A stretch of DNA of 43,790 nucleotides, taken from a virus. Each line of letters opens with the position of its first letter. Position 1 is the stretch's first letter. The stretch spans positions 1 through 43,790 of IMG/VR virus record IMGVR_UViG_3300033153_009841; one strand, written 5' to 3'. Under the pieces are notes generated by a model. The model did not search any database and was not told where the DNA came from. It was given only the letters and a program-made list of their open reading frames with translations. Of the stretch, positions 21,519 to 29,377 are shown one piece after another. A program made the translations under genes and the position numbers.

Positions 21519-23021
21519 TCAATTGAAATCCTTCACAGTTTCCCAACCCGCGCCTGTATACATCATCAGCGAACCATCAGCACCACCCGCGTCAGTATCG
21601 TAGAACAATGCCCCTTTTGTCGCTGGACCAGGAGTCGTGCCTTGCGGAATAATCAGCCCAGTCGGGATAGTCGTGTTCCCGCTGGCATCTATTTCGAGAC
21701 CGTTGTTAGTGCCGAGCGCACTAGGAGCAATCGCAAACACGCTTGCCGATGCGTCCCACCCCATCGTGGTTTTGCTTGCTGGAGTTGATCCGTGTTGGAA
21801 ATGGAAACGAGGGTCAAAGGAAGCACCCGTAGATGCTGTTCGGGAAGTAATGTTTACGGCAGCCCCACTCGTGTCGTCTATTCGCAACCGCGAGTTCATC
21901 ACACTCACAAACGTAGCTCCGCTCGTCTCCGTGTTGCCGTAGAGGTCTCCGTCATCACCCGCAGCCCAGTGGAGCTTGCCCCGGCCGATACGGTGAAGCG
22001 GAGTGCCACCGGGATCCTCAATCGCCGAGTAAAACACGTCGAAGTAGTTATAGCCAGGCCGCCGGACAAGGGCAGTTTGGTACACTGCCTCATCCCATGC
22101 GGCACCGCCACCACCCCCGAAAACCGGCACCCCATTTACGTCCCAGTTTTCTCCGTCATAAGAGCGAGCGAAGAGTAAAACAGAAGAATTCGTCCAGAGC
22201 CCATAAAAGGCATCACCGTCCCAAATCATGTGAATATGCCAAATATCTTCGCCCGCGTCAGTAGTGATCGTACAAGTCGTGCCCGAACTGAAATCACTTG
22301 TTGGGCTGCTGGATGTCCGGAGATTGATCTCCCTGGGACTCGCCACGTTATCCACAGTCCACAGATAATAGGTCCCGTTGACGTTGCGGACAATCGGGGA
22401 CATAATCCCCTCGGTCGTGTTGACAATCGGGCCGATCACAGTCGTCTCGGCAGACCACGTTTCGCCGTCCGTGGACGTGCGGCACATAATCCTGCCGTCG
22501 TAGGCGTCCTCTGTCTTGAGCATTTCGCGGTAGTAGCAATACAGCGTTCCATCGTCGTACATCAGACACGGATCGGAATTGAAATCGGTTCCAGCCGTAG
22601 GACTGTCATCAATCGGGTTCCCCGCAATGGCCGTCCAAGTCGTTCCGTCGTCGCTGTAGAGAATCTCGGGGTTTTCCAACGTTATGGACGCCCCAAAGAA
22701 TGGGGACATCACCATCCACCAATTATGACCACCAAAACCACCAGAAACATACAGTGAGTCAGGGTGCACACAATCGTTGTCTGAGTTCGACGTAGGCGTA
22801 GTCAGCGGTGCCGACGCCCGCTCGAATGTAAACGGCGTCTCGTTATTATCCGCCGTCACCACCGGGATGTAGCTCTGTGTCCGATGGTTGTCGATTTTCG
22901 GTCGCCACCGCTTGATGACCTTCCACGCTCGGTAGCTGTTGGCCGGGATCCCCGCCCCCAGCACCGCCACCGCGATCGCCGCGAAGACTAGCCCCACCGT
23001 CGCCGCTCGCCAACCTCTCAT
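21519..23021 (-). CDS. Beta-propeller tail-associated protein with N-terminal hydrophobic segment
   Basis: A 500-residue protein. The start at 23021 follows GGAGGACGAGCG. An N-terminal hydrophobic run (residues 6-24; AATVGLVFAAIAVAVLGAG) looks like a signal peptide or anchor. The middle carries repeated blade-like motifs (DPCLMYDDGTLYCYYRE; SPIVRNVNGTYYLWTVDN; IHMIWDGDAFYGLWTN), resembling five-bladed GH43/GH117-type propellers. The C-terminal 120 residues look like tail-fibre repeats (GLEIDASGNTTIPTGLIIPQ). GC is lower than in the surrounding genes. It is probably a polysaccharide-binding or -degrading tailspike or host-derived enzyme. Confidence 0.6.
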   Translation of the reverse strand: MRGWRAATVGLVFAAIAVAVLGAGIPANSYRAWKVIKRWRPKIDNHRTQSYIPVVTADNNETPFTFERASAPLTTPTSNSDNDCVHPDSLYVSGGFGGHNWWMVMSPFFGASITLENPEILYSDDGTTWTAIAGNPIDDSPTAGTDFNSDPCLMYDDGTLYCYYREMLKTEDAYDGRIMCRTSTDGETWSAETTVIGPIVNTTEGIMSPIVRNVNGTYYLWTVDNVASPREINLRTSSSPTSDFSSGTTCTITTDAGEDIWHIHMIWDGDAFYGLWTNSSVLLFARSYDGENWDVNGVPVFGGGGGAAWDEAVYQTALVRRPGYNYFDVFYSAIEDPGGTPLHRIGRGKLHWAAGDDGDLYGNTETSGATFVSVMNSRLRIDDTSGAAVNITSRTASTGASFDPRFHFQHGSTPASKTTMGWDASASVFAIAPSALGTNNGLEIDASGNTTIPTGLIIPQGTTPGPATKGALFYDTDAGGADGSLMMYTGAGWETVKDFN

Positions 23022-23049
23022 CGCTCGTCCTCCGCGTTTCGCATGTGCC

Positions 23050-23195
23050 CTAACCCCGCTCCTCGTCCAGCGCCCACAGATCAACCAGCGTGGGCCGATA
23101 CCCCGGCCGCAGGCCGGCGGCCCACTGCCGCCAGATCAGGCGCCGGCTGCCGATTCCCCTTTCGGGGCCGCCTCGGTCTGTTCCGCTTTTTTTTT
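23050..23195 (-). other. A9 slippery site and -1 frameshift extension
   Basis: On the minus strand GCT-A9-GCG sits near the end of the chaperone gene. A -1 shift there opens a 45-codon extension ending at the TAG at 23050-23052. The extension contains LIWRQWAAGLRPGYRPTLVD, a protein-like sequence past the normal stop. The fused product would be 287 residues, as with lambda gpG-gpGT. Downstream stimulatory structure was not assessed. Confidence 0.6.
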
Positions 23196-23912
23196 AGCCG
23201 TCCATTCTTTCATCGTGGGCCAGTCGACCGCCGCCCAGAGCAGCTCGGCCGCCGAGTTCTGGTCAAATAGTCCCAGCAGCGCGATCTCGGCTTTCTGGAG
23301 CCGGTAGTTGGTCGCCAGCACCACCACCGCGGCGTCGTTACGGCCGGCGAAGTCGAATTCCAGCGTGCCCTCTTCCGTTTGTTCGGCCCCCATGATCGCG
23401 TCCCACCAGGCCGCGGCCACCTCCCACAATCGCGCGTAGCGGCGCACCAGCTCTCCCTGGATCCACTGGCCCTCGTCGTCCACGCCGGTCAACCGCGGCA
23501 GCGCGGTGTAGGCGACCAGCTCCCCGTCCATCTCGGCCAGCCCGCGGGCCACCGGTGCCAGCCACTGCTGCCCATCGGCCAGGTCGACCAGGTGGCCGTC
23601 GAGCTGCTTGTTCCGGGCCACGTCGGCGGGCCTCAGCGGCTCGTCCAATGTCCGCCCGACCCAGGCCCCGGCCGGATTGCCCGGGATTTTGAGCCACTCC
23701 TGCGCGGACCGCCGGTGGTCGGTCCAATAGCCGTGATTGCGGGGTTGCACCCGCGTCGAGTCCGCCAGCACCACGCCGGCGCAATCGTCGGGCCCCCGCT
23801 CGACTCCCCGCGGCGTACAATCGTCTTCGAATGCGTACGCCAAGCCCAGCTCGGCCACCTGGCCCAGCTCGACGTGTTTCCGCTGAGGTATGAAGTACAG
23901 CAACCCGGACAT
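23136..23912 (-). CDS. Tail assembly chaperone, main product
   Basis: A 258-residue soluble protein with GGAGCCACT before its ATG at 23912. It follows the tail-tube gene, the usual place of tail assembly chaperones. Near its end the mRNA has A9 (minus strand of 23187-23195; codons 240-242 are Lys-Lys-Lys), a classical slippery run. A -1 shift would extend the protein (see separate entry). Late helices include YRLQKAEIALLGLFDQNSAA. The chaperone role is inferred from gene order and frameshift, not from sequence similarity. Confidence 0.65.
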   Translation of the reverse strand: MSGLLYFIPQRKHVELGQVAELGLAYAFEDDCTPRGVERGPDDCAGVVLADSTRVQPRNHGYWTDHRRSAQEWLKIPGNPAGAWVGRTLDEPLRPADVARNKQLDGHLVDLADGQQWLAPVARGLAEMDGELVAYTALPRLTGVDDEGQWIQGELVRRYARLWEVAAAWWDAIMGAEQTEEGTLEFDFAGRNDAAVVVLATNYRLQKAEIALLGLFDQNSAAELLWAAVDWPTMKEWTAKKKAEQTEAAPKGESAAGA

Positions 23913-23924
23913 AGTGGCTCCGCG

Positions 23925-24854
23925 TCAAGTGATGGCGCTGGCCGTATTGATCGCCAGCGGCAGATTCGTGCCGTCCCACCTCATGGGCAGCACCAGGCTT
24001 GACTCCGCGGCCCCCTGCCCCTGTGCATCGAAAACCGTGTCGATGTACGCCAGCCCCGCGGCCGTGAGCTTGATATGTTCCGCGGTCTCGTCGATCACGA
24101 ACCCCGTGGCCGACCGCTTTCTGAGGTAGATCGCCGTGTTGGCGTGGGTGGTGTCTTTCCCCAGCAGCGGAATCACCTCCGCCCCCAGCCAGTCCGGGTC
24201 GATCCCGCGCAGCGTAAGCGTGGGCGTGATCGTTTCGATCGAAATGAACGTCGGGAACAGGTCCGAATCTCCGGCCTCCTGCTCGATCTTGAGGCCGAAC
24301 TCGATATCAAACTGCCGGATCTGCGTGAGAACTTCCGTCTCGATCGTGACCGGCCCCAGCGTGAATCGCTCGTCGTCCTCCTCGGCAGTCGGCAGCGACT
24401 GGCTGGCGGTGACCGTAAAGGGCGCATTTAATCCGTCGTAGTTCGACAGAATCCGGCACGTCAAGACGGCATTTCCACCGAAGGCGCAAGAGAGATTCCC
24501 CAGCACCAACATCCCCTCGGTGAAGTTGTACTTGTTGTGCGACGCGGCCCCGGCCCGCGTCCCCCCGGCCGCGTGCTTCTGCAACCAGAGATTGAGCCCA
24601 TTGGCCTGCGCCGAGATATCCAGCCCGGTCAGACCGATCGCCGCCAGCGCCGTGGCCAGGTGATACGTCGCAAACCGCCCACCCGGGTTCTGGCCGGTCA
24701 GTGCGTACCATCGCGGATACGGCTCGGCCGAGGTCGCCTCGACGTCCACCTCCGAATTGGTGCCCAAACCTTGCGAGGTGATCCCGCTCAGAAGGATCGG
24801 CTCGGTGTCAGCTATCTCCACCGCCGACAGAGAATACTTCTTCGTGATAGGCAT
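23925..24854 (-). CDS. Major tail tube protein
   Basis: A 309-residue beta-rich protein starting MPITKKYSLSAVE with AGAGGA upstream. Its place between connector genes and the frameshifted chaperone, and its size and Thr/Gly/Ser-rich beta pattern (FTLGPVTIETEVLTQIRQFD), fit a tail-tube subunit. No tail-tube family signature is clear to me, so this call rests mainly on gene order. Confidence 0.55.
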   Translation of the reverse strand: MPITKKYSLSAVEIADTEPILLSGITSQGLGTNSEVDVEATSAEPYPRWYALTGQNPGGRFATYHLATALAAIGLTGLDISAQANGLNLWLQKHAAGGTRAGAASHNKYNFTEGMLVLGNLSCAFGGNAVLTCRILSNYDGLNAPFTVTASQSLPTAEEDDERFTLGPVTIETEVLTQIRQFDIEFGLKIEQEAGDSDLFPTFISIETITPTLTLRGIDPDWLGAEVIPLLGKDTTHANTAIYLRKRSATGFVIDETAEHIKLTAAGLAYIDTVFDAQGQGAAESSLVLPMRWDGTNLPLAINTASAIT

Positions 24855-24904
24855 CGTTGTCCTCTCTGCGTCTCCGCGCCTCTGCGCGCGATCCTCTTCC
24901 TCTG

Positions 24905-25435
24905 CTACCAGCTCACCCTTAAAATCGCCGCCTGCCAGATCCCCTGTGCCTCGACCTCGCCGGCAGGCGTCCAGAACGGCCCCTCGGCCAGCACGATCCG
25001 CTTGCAGGCCAGGTAGTCGCCGTTGTTGCTCAGTCCGGCCAGCGCCCCCAGCTCGTCCATGATCCGCCCCAAGCTGTTCTTGAACGTGAGGTTCGCCACG
25101 CTGGCGGGCTGATTGCCAGAGGCGTTTTGCTCGAACCTCAAAAGCAACTGCCCGCCGTCGCCGAAATAGAACTTGTCGCCGCCGGCCTCCAGATCCTTTA
25201 CCAGGCCCTCGGTCTCGGCGGTCCACACGATCACGAAGGGCCGCAGTGCCACCAGCTCCTGTTGCTCGTATGCGTCTGCCTTCCCGTCCGGTTCCGGCAG
25301 TCCCTCGTGGAAGATGTGCTCCATCGCCGCGGCCCGGTCGGCCGCGCCGACCCAACTGCGCAGCGTGTCCGAGTCGCCCAGCGTCTTGCGCAGCGCCTCT
25401 TGGGCAAGGCTGATACATCCGGCCGGTTCGGTCAT
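24905..25435 (-). CDS. Tail terminator / connector candidate
   Basis: A 176-residue protein starting MTEPAGCISLAQEALR. An N-terminal helical region is followed by beta strands (PFVIVWTAETEGLVKDLEAG; KFYFGDGGQLLLRFEQN). Position between the head-completion and tail-tube genes suggests a tail terminator or joining protein. It is preceded by a repeat of the GGGATTAGG family (25442-25480). Family not recognised. Confidence 0.5.
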   Translation of the reverse strand: MTEPAGCISLAQEALRKTLGDSDTLRSWVGAADRAAAMEHIFHEGLPEPDGKADAYEQQELVALRPFVIVWTAETEGLVKDLEAGGDKFYFGDGGQLLLRFEQNASGNQPASVANLTFKNSLGRIMDELGALAGLSNNGDYLACKRIVLAEGPFWTPAGEVEAQGIWQAAILRVSW

Positions 25436-25441
25436 GGGGGG

Positions 25442-25480
25442 CAGGGGTTAGGGATTAGGGGATGGGGGCTAGGGAAGTAG
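25442..25480. repeat. GGGATTAGGGGAT-type short tandem repeat
   Basis: Tandem GGGATTAGGGGATGGGGGCTAGGG. Related tracts occur at about 31868-31902 and 32550-32582. Confidence 0.75.
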
Positions 25481-25673
25481 CTCGCATCAGGCGGCCCTCG
25501 ACGACCTGGATCCGCTCGGCCATCCCGGCCGCGCATCGTTCGGAGGCCTTCATGCGGGCGTCCATCCCGCCGGCCCACCACAGCAGCCCGCCGGTCTGCA
25601 ACACCAGCCCGGCCAGCACCACCCCGGCGGCCGCCCACAGCGTCTTCCTCAGTCCGTTCTTGTCGTCGTTCAT
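25455..25673 (-). CDS. Small membrane protein
   Basis: A 72-residue protein with one hydrophobic segment (TLWAAAGVVLAGLVLQTGGLLW, shown in part, residues about 11-32) followed by a charged helix. No good ribosome site. The C-terminal TSLAPIP is encoded by the adjacent GGGATTAGG repeat. It lies between the joining protein and connector genes. Function is unknown. Confidence 0.45.
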   Translation of the reverse strand: MNDDKNGLRKTLWAAAGVVLAGLVLQTGGLLWWAGGMDARMKASERCAAGMAERIQVVEGRLMRATSLAPIP

Positions 25674-25698
25674 CGTTCGTCGCTCGTGGTCTTCGGAG

Positions 25699-26055
25699 TC
25701 ACTGCTCTCTAAATCCCGGACGCGAAACCTCCGCCCGTCCGGGCCACTTCAGCTCCACCACGGTTGCCACCTCCGACTCGGCCACCTTTGACTCCACGCT
25801 CCACACGTCGGAGCCGATGGTCACCTTGCCTTTCATGGCGATCTCGGCGACATCGACCTTGAAGATCGTCACCTCGTGCACGCGCCGCAGTGCCTGCCCG
25901 CCCGAGTCCTGTTCCCGTAGGGTCTCTTCCTCGTCGACCAGCGCCGTGCAGGTCGTCTGCGTCCCGTCCGGCGCGGTGTAGGTCACCTCGCTGCCCAGCT
26001 CGTCCTTCAGGCCCGGCACCGCCGACTCGGCAAATCGATCGGAGAGTCTCGACAC
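25699..26055 (-). CDS. Head-tail joining protein candidate
   Basis: A 118-residue beta-rich protein with a GTG start (MSRLSDRFAESAV). GSEVTYTAPDGTQTTCTALVD and DVAEIAMKGKVTIGSDVWSV resemble small lambda-FII-like joining proteins: a beta barrel with the active surface made of two sheets. Position between the capsid and tail genes supports it. Confidence 0.55.
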   Translation of the reverse strand: MSRLSDRFAESAVPGLKDELGSEVTYTAPDGTQTTCTALVDEEETLREQDSGGQALRRVHEVTIFKVDVAEIAMKGKVTIGSDVWSVESKVAESEVATVVELKWPGRAEVSRPGFREQ

Positions 26056-26059
26056 GGCG

Positions 26060-26506
26060 TCATTCCGCCTTTCCGCCCCGGATCAGCCCGACCAGGTCCG
26101 CCAGGCTCAGCCCCGGCTGCAAATGCACCACGGCCAGCGGTTCGCCCGCCGGCTGGGGCACGCCGTTGACCATCCGCTCCCGGCTCAGCCTGACCACCAC
26201 GGGCCCTTCCATCGCGGCCCGCTCGGCGGCCACCAGCCGGGCCGAGTCGTCCACGATCAGCCTTTCCAGCCGCGCGGCCAGTTTTCGCAGCACCTCGTCG
26301 CAGGCGACGATCCGCTCTCTCACTCCCCGGGCACCTTCCACGGCCCGCGCCGGCCACGGCACACCCGGCACCGCCGCAGTCACCGCCGGTTCCGTCGCGG
26401 CTCGAGCACCGACGTCCGCGTCGCTGTCGGCCGGGGGCTCGCAATCGTGAGGGGGTGAGCGGGTGAGGGGGTGAGGCCCGACGTTCGCGTCTAGTTCCTC
26501 TGCCAT
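26060..26506 (-). CDS. Head-region hypothetical protein
   Basis: A 148-residue protein. Residues about 11-19 (GPHPLTRSP) are encoded by a GGGTGAG repeat tract at 26449-26475. The middle is helical (LRKLAARLERLIVDDSARLV). The C-terminal segment includes LSLADLVGLIRGGKAE. It starts just after the capsid gene. Function unknown; possibly a connector. Confidence 0.5.
   Translation of the reverse strand: MAEELDANVGPHPLTRSPPHDCEPPADSDADVGARAATEPAVTAAVPGVPWPARAVEGARGVRERIVACDEVLRKLAARLERLIVDDSARLVAAERAAMEGPVVVRLSRERMVNGVPQPAGEPLAVVHLQPGLSLADLVGLIRGGKAE
26449..26475. repeat. GGGTGAG short tandem repeat
   Basis: About four copies of the GGGTGAG heptamer, within the 5' coding end of the 26060-26506 gene. 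Related tracts occur at 10778-10844 and 39457-39500. Confidence 0.75.
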
Positions 26507-26568
26507 GGGTTCTTCTCGGATCTGGGTTTAAGGGTCCGCCTTTTCGAGCCTGCTTCCCGCCCGCCGGC

Positions 26569-27549
26569 TCAGAGAATTGTGGTTAAGAGGTGCCCTGCCT
26601 CGGCGTACATCACCTTGATGTCCCGATCGTATCGGGCCCGCAGCACACTCCCGCGGACCTTCTCCTCACGATACTCCTCGGTGATGATCGCCAGCTCTTC
26701 GTCGCTGCCCAGCCCCGCGTTCTCTTCGCTCCACATGAACGTCCGGCCGATGCACGGTTCTTTCGGATCGTTCGTCTCGGCCACCCTACAGACCATTACG
26801 TAGGAGTCCGACCATATGCGGCTGATCGCGGCCGACTGGCCCTTCTTGGCCGTGTTTTTGATCCCGCCGGCCACGATGATGTACTCCAGACCGAAGAGCT
26901 GAGAAGCCACGGCGTGGTTGAGGTTCTTAGGATCGTCCGATCCGCTGTACTTGAGCAAGTCAACGACATTTGCGGTTCTCATCGCATACCACAACTGCCG
27001 GTGGTTCATCACGACCGCGTTCGGCTCGAGGCCCGAGTTGTCCTCGACGTATCGCTTGGCGCCCTCGATGTCCTCGATCGGCGTCCCGCTGGCCGCCACA
27101 CTCCACTTGTTCGAGACCGCGGTGGCCAGGCTGGCACCGGTCCAGACCGCGGTGTCGTACAGCGCCGCCGCGCAGGCGATTTCGTAATTCCGCAGCAGCA
27201 TATCGACCGCCCGCTGCGCGTGGATGTCCTCCGCGTCGAAGACGTCCCGGTAGACCTTCAGCGTCCTGTCGTCAAGGGGCTCTTCACGTGCTTTTTCTTG
27301 ACACGAGTAGGAGTAGCTGGAGATTTCGAAATCGCCCCGCTTGTATTCTCCACCGGGCGCCCGATCGTCCGGTTGCGTCTCCAGTAGGGCCTCCAGGGGG
27401 ATCTTGCCGACGTCGGCCGACTGGGCTCCTACCGGCACGGGCCGGAAGACCTGCGGAGCGACAAACTTCTTGCGGCTCATCGCCAGGTCGAACTCGGTGA
27501 ACGTGGCCGAGAGGTCCAGCCGCGTGATTGCTGTCGATGGAAGGGCCAT
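26569..27549 (-). CDS. Major capsid protein
   Basis: A 326-residue protein starting MALPSTAITRLDLSATF with AGGAGC upstream. Residues 30-100 form an N-arm and E-loop-like region, and residues about 250-326 form a beta-rich end (GLEYIIVAGGIKNTAKKGQS; IKVMYAEAGHLLTTIL). Length and pattern fit an HK97-fold gpE-type major head protein. It follows decoration and S49 protease genes, as in the lambda order. A hairpin with a T-rich tail lies just upstream (27571-27608). Confidence 0.85.
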   Translation of the reverse strand: MALPSTAITRLDLSATFTEFDLAMSRKKFVAPQVFRPVPVGAQSADVGKIPLEALLETQPDDRAPGGEYKRGDFEISSYSYSCQEKAREEPLDDRTLKVYRDVFDAEDIHAQRAVDMLLRNYEIACAAALYDTAVWTGASLATAVSNKWSVAASGTPIEDIEGAKRYVEDNSGLEPNAVVMNHRQLWYAMRTANVVDLLKYSGSDDPKNLNHAVASQLFGLEYIIVAGGIKNTAKKGQSAAISRIWSDSYVMVCRVAETNDPKEPCIGRTFMWSEENAGLGSDEELAIITEEYREEKVRGSVLRARYDRDIKVMYAEAGHLLTTIL

Positions 27550-27570
27550 TGTGCTCTCGCTCCTGTTGAA

Positions 27571-27608
27571 ATAGGAAAGGGGGCCGTGCGATTGCTCGCG
27601 CGGCCCCC
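27571..27608 (-). terminator. Hairpin with T-rich tail upstream of the capsid gene
   Basis: On the minus strand a 12-bp GC stem (arms 27597-27608 and 27579-27590, one mismatch) with a 6-nt loop is followed by TTTCCTATTTC and, soon after, the capsid ribosome site. It could be an attenuator, an RNA-processing stabiliser or a partial terminator separating decoration and capsid transcripts. Confidence 0.5.
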
Positions 27609-27750
27609 TCAACGGGCAGCGAAAGGTTGAGGCTTCTCCCGGTAGCGAACCGGTTCAGCCCTCGAAGTAGCCGGCGAGCTTCCGCCGGCCCCGTGTCAGT
27701 TGTCAGTCTCCAGTTGTCGGTTGTCCGCAGTGCCTATCGCACCGCGGTTA

Positions 27751-28806
27751 TCAGGCCACCAGCCGCTCGGCCTCCACTCGCACGTAGTCCACGCGCATGT
27801 CGAACGTGGAGTCGTTGCTCGTTTTGGCGGCCATGAAGATCGGCGTCAGGGTTCCCGTGTAGTTCGAGATGTCGAAGGTCGTCGTGGAGAGTAGCCGCGT
27901 CCACGCGTTGGTCCCCAGCAGCCGCGTATAGAACTTCACGTCGGCCGTGTCGGAGCAATCGATCTTGAACTCTCTCCATTCGCCCTCGACGAGATTCACG
28001 AGGGTGTCGGTGGCCGCAATGTCGTTGGTCCCGTCGTCGCTGTGAACGTCCAGGTCGAGCGTGGCCCCGTCCACGTGAAAAGCGACGAAACAAGCGATGG
28101 CCCCGAAGTCAGTTGCGTGATCATCACTCGATAAACCGAAGTCAAAAGTTACCGCAGAATGGTCACCTTTGTCTTCGATATCGACGATGGCGTAGAAGAT
28201 TGGGTTCTGATCCACGTCCACGGGGCTGTTCTCCATGAACAAGGATTCCACCGCAACCTCCGCGACGGCATCGGCGGCGAACGACAGCACCCCGTTGGCT
28301 GCATCCACGCTGGTCACGCCCAATCCGTCGGTCTCCAGCTTGGTCCACTTCGTGGCCGTGAGTGCCGTGGCGGCCGCGTCCCAGTCGCCGGTGAAGTCGT
28401 CCTCGATCAGGATCCCCGGCAGCGCGTCCTGGACGTCCGCCCGAGCGATCGGCAGCACCTCGACCTGGTCCCCGTCGGCGGTGGCCGTCTGCAGCGCGAT
28501 CCCCACCGGGTTGTTGTTCGGTATGTCGTCCACTTTGCCGCCCTCGGCACCGTAGAGCACGTCCCGCACGGTAAAGGCCCCCGCGGCCACCATCAGCCGC
28601 GTCCCCTGGGCGTTGTTCAGCACCACCGCCGCTTGGGCACTGGCACCCAGGCCCGAGACGATGTGCCGCTGTTTGAGCGTCCCCAGCCCGACGTCCTCGG
28701 GCCCGCACACGGCCAGCCCGTAGGTCGCATCGAACTTCACCCGCAGATACGGGTCCAGCGCCTGCGTACACGCAAAGGACCCCACGGGCCCGTCGATTAC
28801 CTGCAT
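27751..28806 (-). CDS. Head decoration protein fused to a lectin-like domain
   Basis: A 351-residue protein. The N-terminal 120 residues match a DUF2190-like decoration protein (VGIALQTATADGDQVEVLPI). The C-terminal 220 residues look like a concanavalin/LamG-like beta-sandwich (ATKWTKLETDGLGVTSVD, then GEWREFKIDCSDTADVKFY) of a kind found in surface-binding appendages. The ATG has GGAGAAG upstream. A fusion of a capsid-stabilising domain to a carbohydrate-binding fold would display sugar-binding domains on the head. Confidence 0.65.
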   Translation of the reverse strand: MQVIDGPVGSFACTQALDPYLRVKFDATYGLAVCGPEDVGLGTLKQRHIVSGLGASAQAAVVLNNAQGTRLMVAAGAFTVRDVLYGAEGGKVDDIPNNNPVGIALQTATADGDQVEVLPIARADVQDALPGILIEDDFTGDWDAAATALTATKWTKLETDGLGVTSVDAANGVLSFAADAVAEVAVESLFMENSPVDVDQNPIFYAIVDIEDKGDHSAVTFDFGLSSDDHATDFGAIACFVAFHVDGATLDLDVHSDDGTNDIAATDTLVNLVEGEWREFKIDCSDTADVKFYTRLLGTNAWTRLLSTTTFDISNYTGTLTPIFMAAKTSNDSTFDMRVDYVRVEAERLVA

Positions 28807-28864
28807 GATCTCTTCTCCTGCTGAATGACGATTGTGTTTTGTCTTTCCGCGTCTCCGCCCGCGA

Positions 28865-29377
28865 TCAGCCTTGCAGCTCGAACCGCTCGCCGATCAGCTC
28901 CTGCACCTTCCGGTGGGGCTTGTTCGTGGCCCGCAGCATCGCCTCGTGCAGCCGCCGATCGCCCTTGGCGACCGACCTGATGGCCTGCTGGCGGGTCTTG
29001 CCGGCGGCCATCTGCTTGCCCATCCGCTGGTTGAACTCCGCCACGGGATCGTCCCACTCGCCCCCGCCGGCCTCCGGATCCGCGCCGCCGGTCCCCAGCG
29101 CCTTCTTGATCCCCGGGCTGGCGGCCTTGGCCTTGGCGTCGGCGATTTCCTTGTCCTTCGCCTCCAGCCGGCCCTGCAGCTCCGCGGTCCAGGCGTCCCT
29201 GGCCTGCTCGACGGTGGCCTTGTTCTTCAACTGCGACACAACAAAATCGTTGTCCGCCTTGGGGATCGCGCTGGCGAGCTGCTCGTAAGTGGCCGCCTGC
29301 GGACCGGACACTTTGAGCGTTCCCACCGCGCCCTCCAGCACTTCCGCGTCGACGGCGGCTTCGTTGTCTTTTGCCAT
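28865..29377 (-). CDS. Nested scaffolding protein (internal start)
   Basis: An in-frame internal ATG at 29377 (MAKDNEAAVDAEVLEG) has GAGGAGC about 10 nt upstream. It would give a 170-residue protein equal to the C-terminal scaffold part of the protease, the same strategy as lambda C/Nu3. No independent proof of its use is visible beyond the ribosome site. Confidence 0.55.
   Translation of the reverse strand: MAKDNEAAVDAEVLEGAVGTLKVSGPQAATYEQLASAIPKADNDFVVSQLKNKATVEQARDAWTAELQGRLEAKDKEIADAKAKAASPGIKKALGTGGADPEAGGGEWDDPVAEFNQRMGKQMAAGKTRQQAIRSVAKGDRRLHEAMLRATNKPHRKVQELIGERFELQG

Noticed and set aside
24173-25418. Alternative-frame ORFs over the tail tube and connector genes
   Set aside because: Shadow frames of the 23925-24854 and 24905-25435 genes, with Arg-rich low-plausibility composition.
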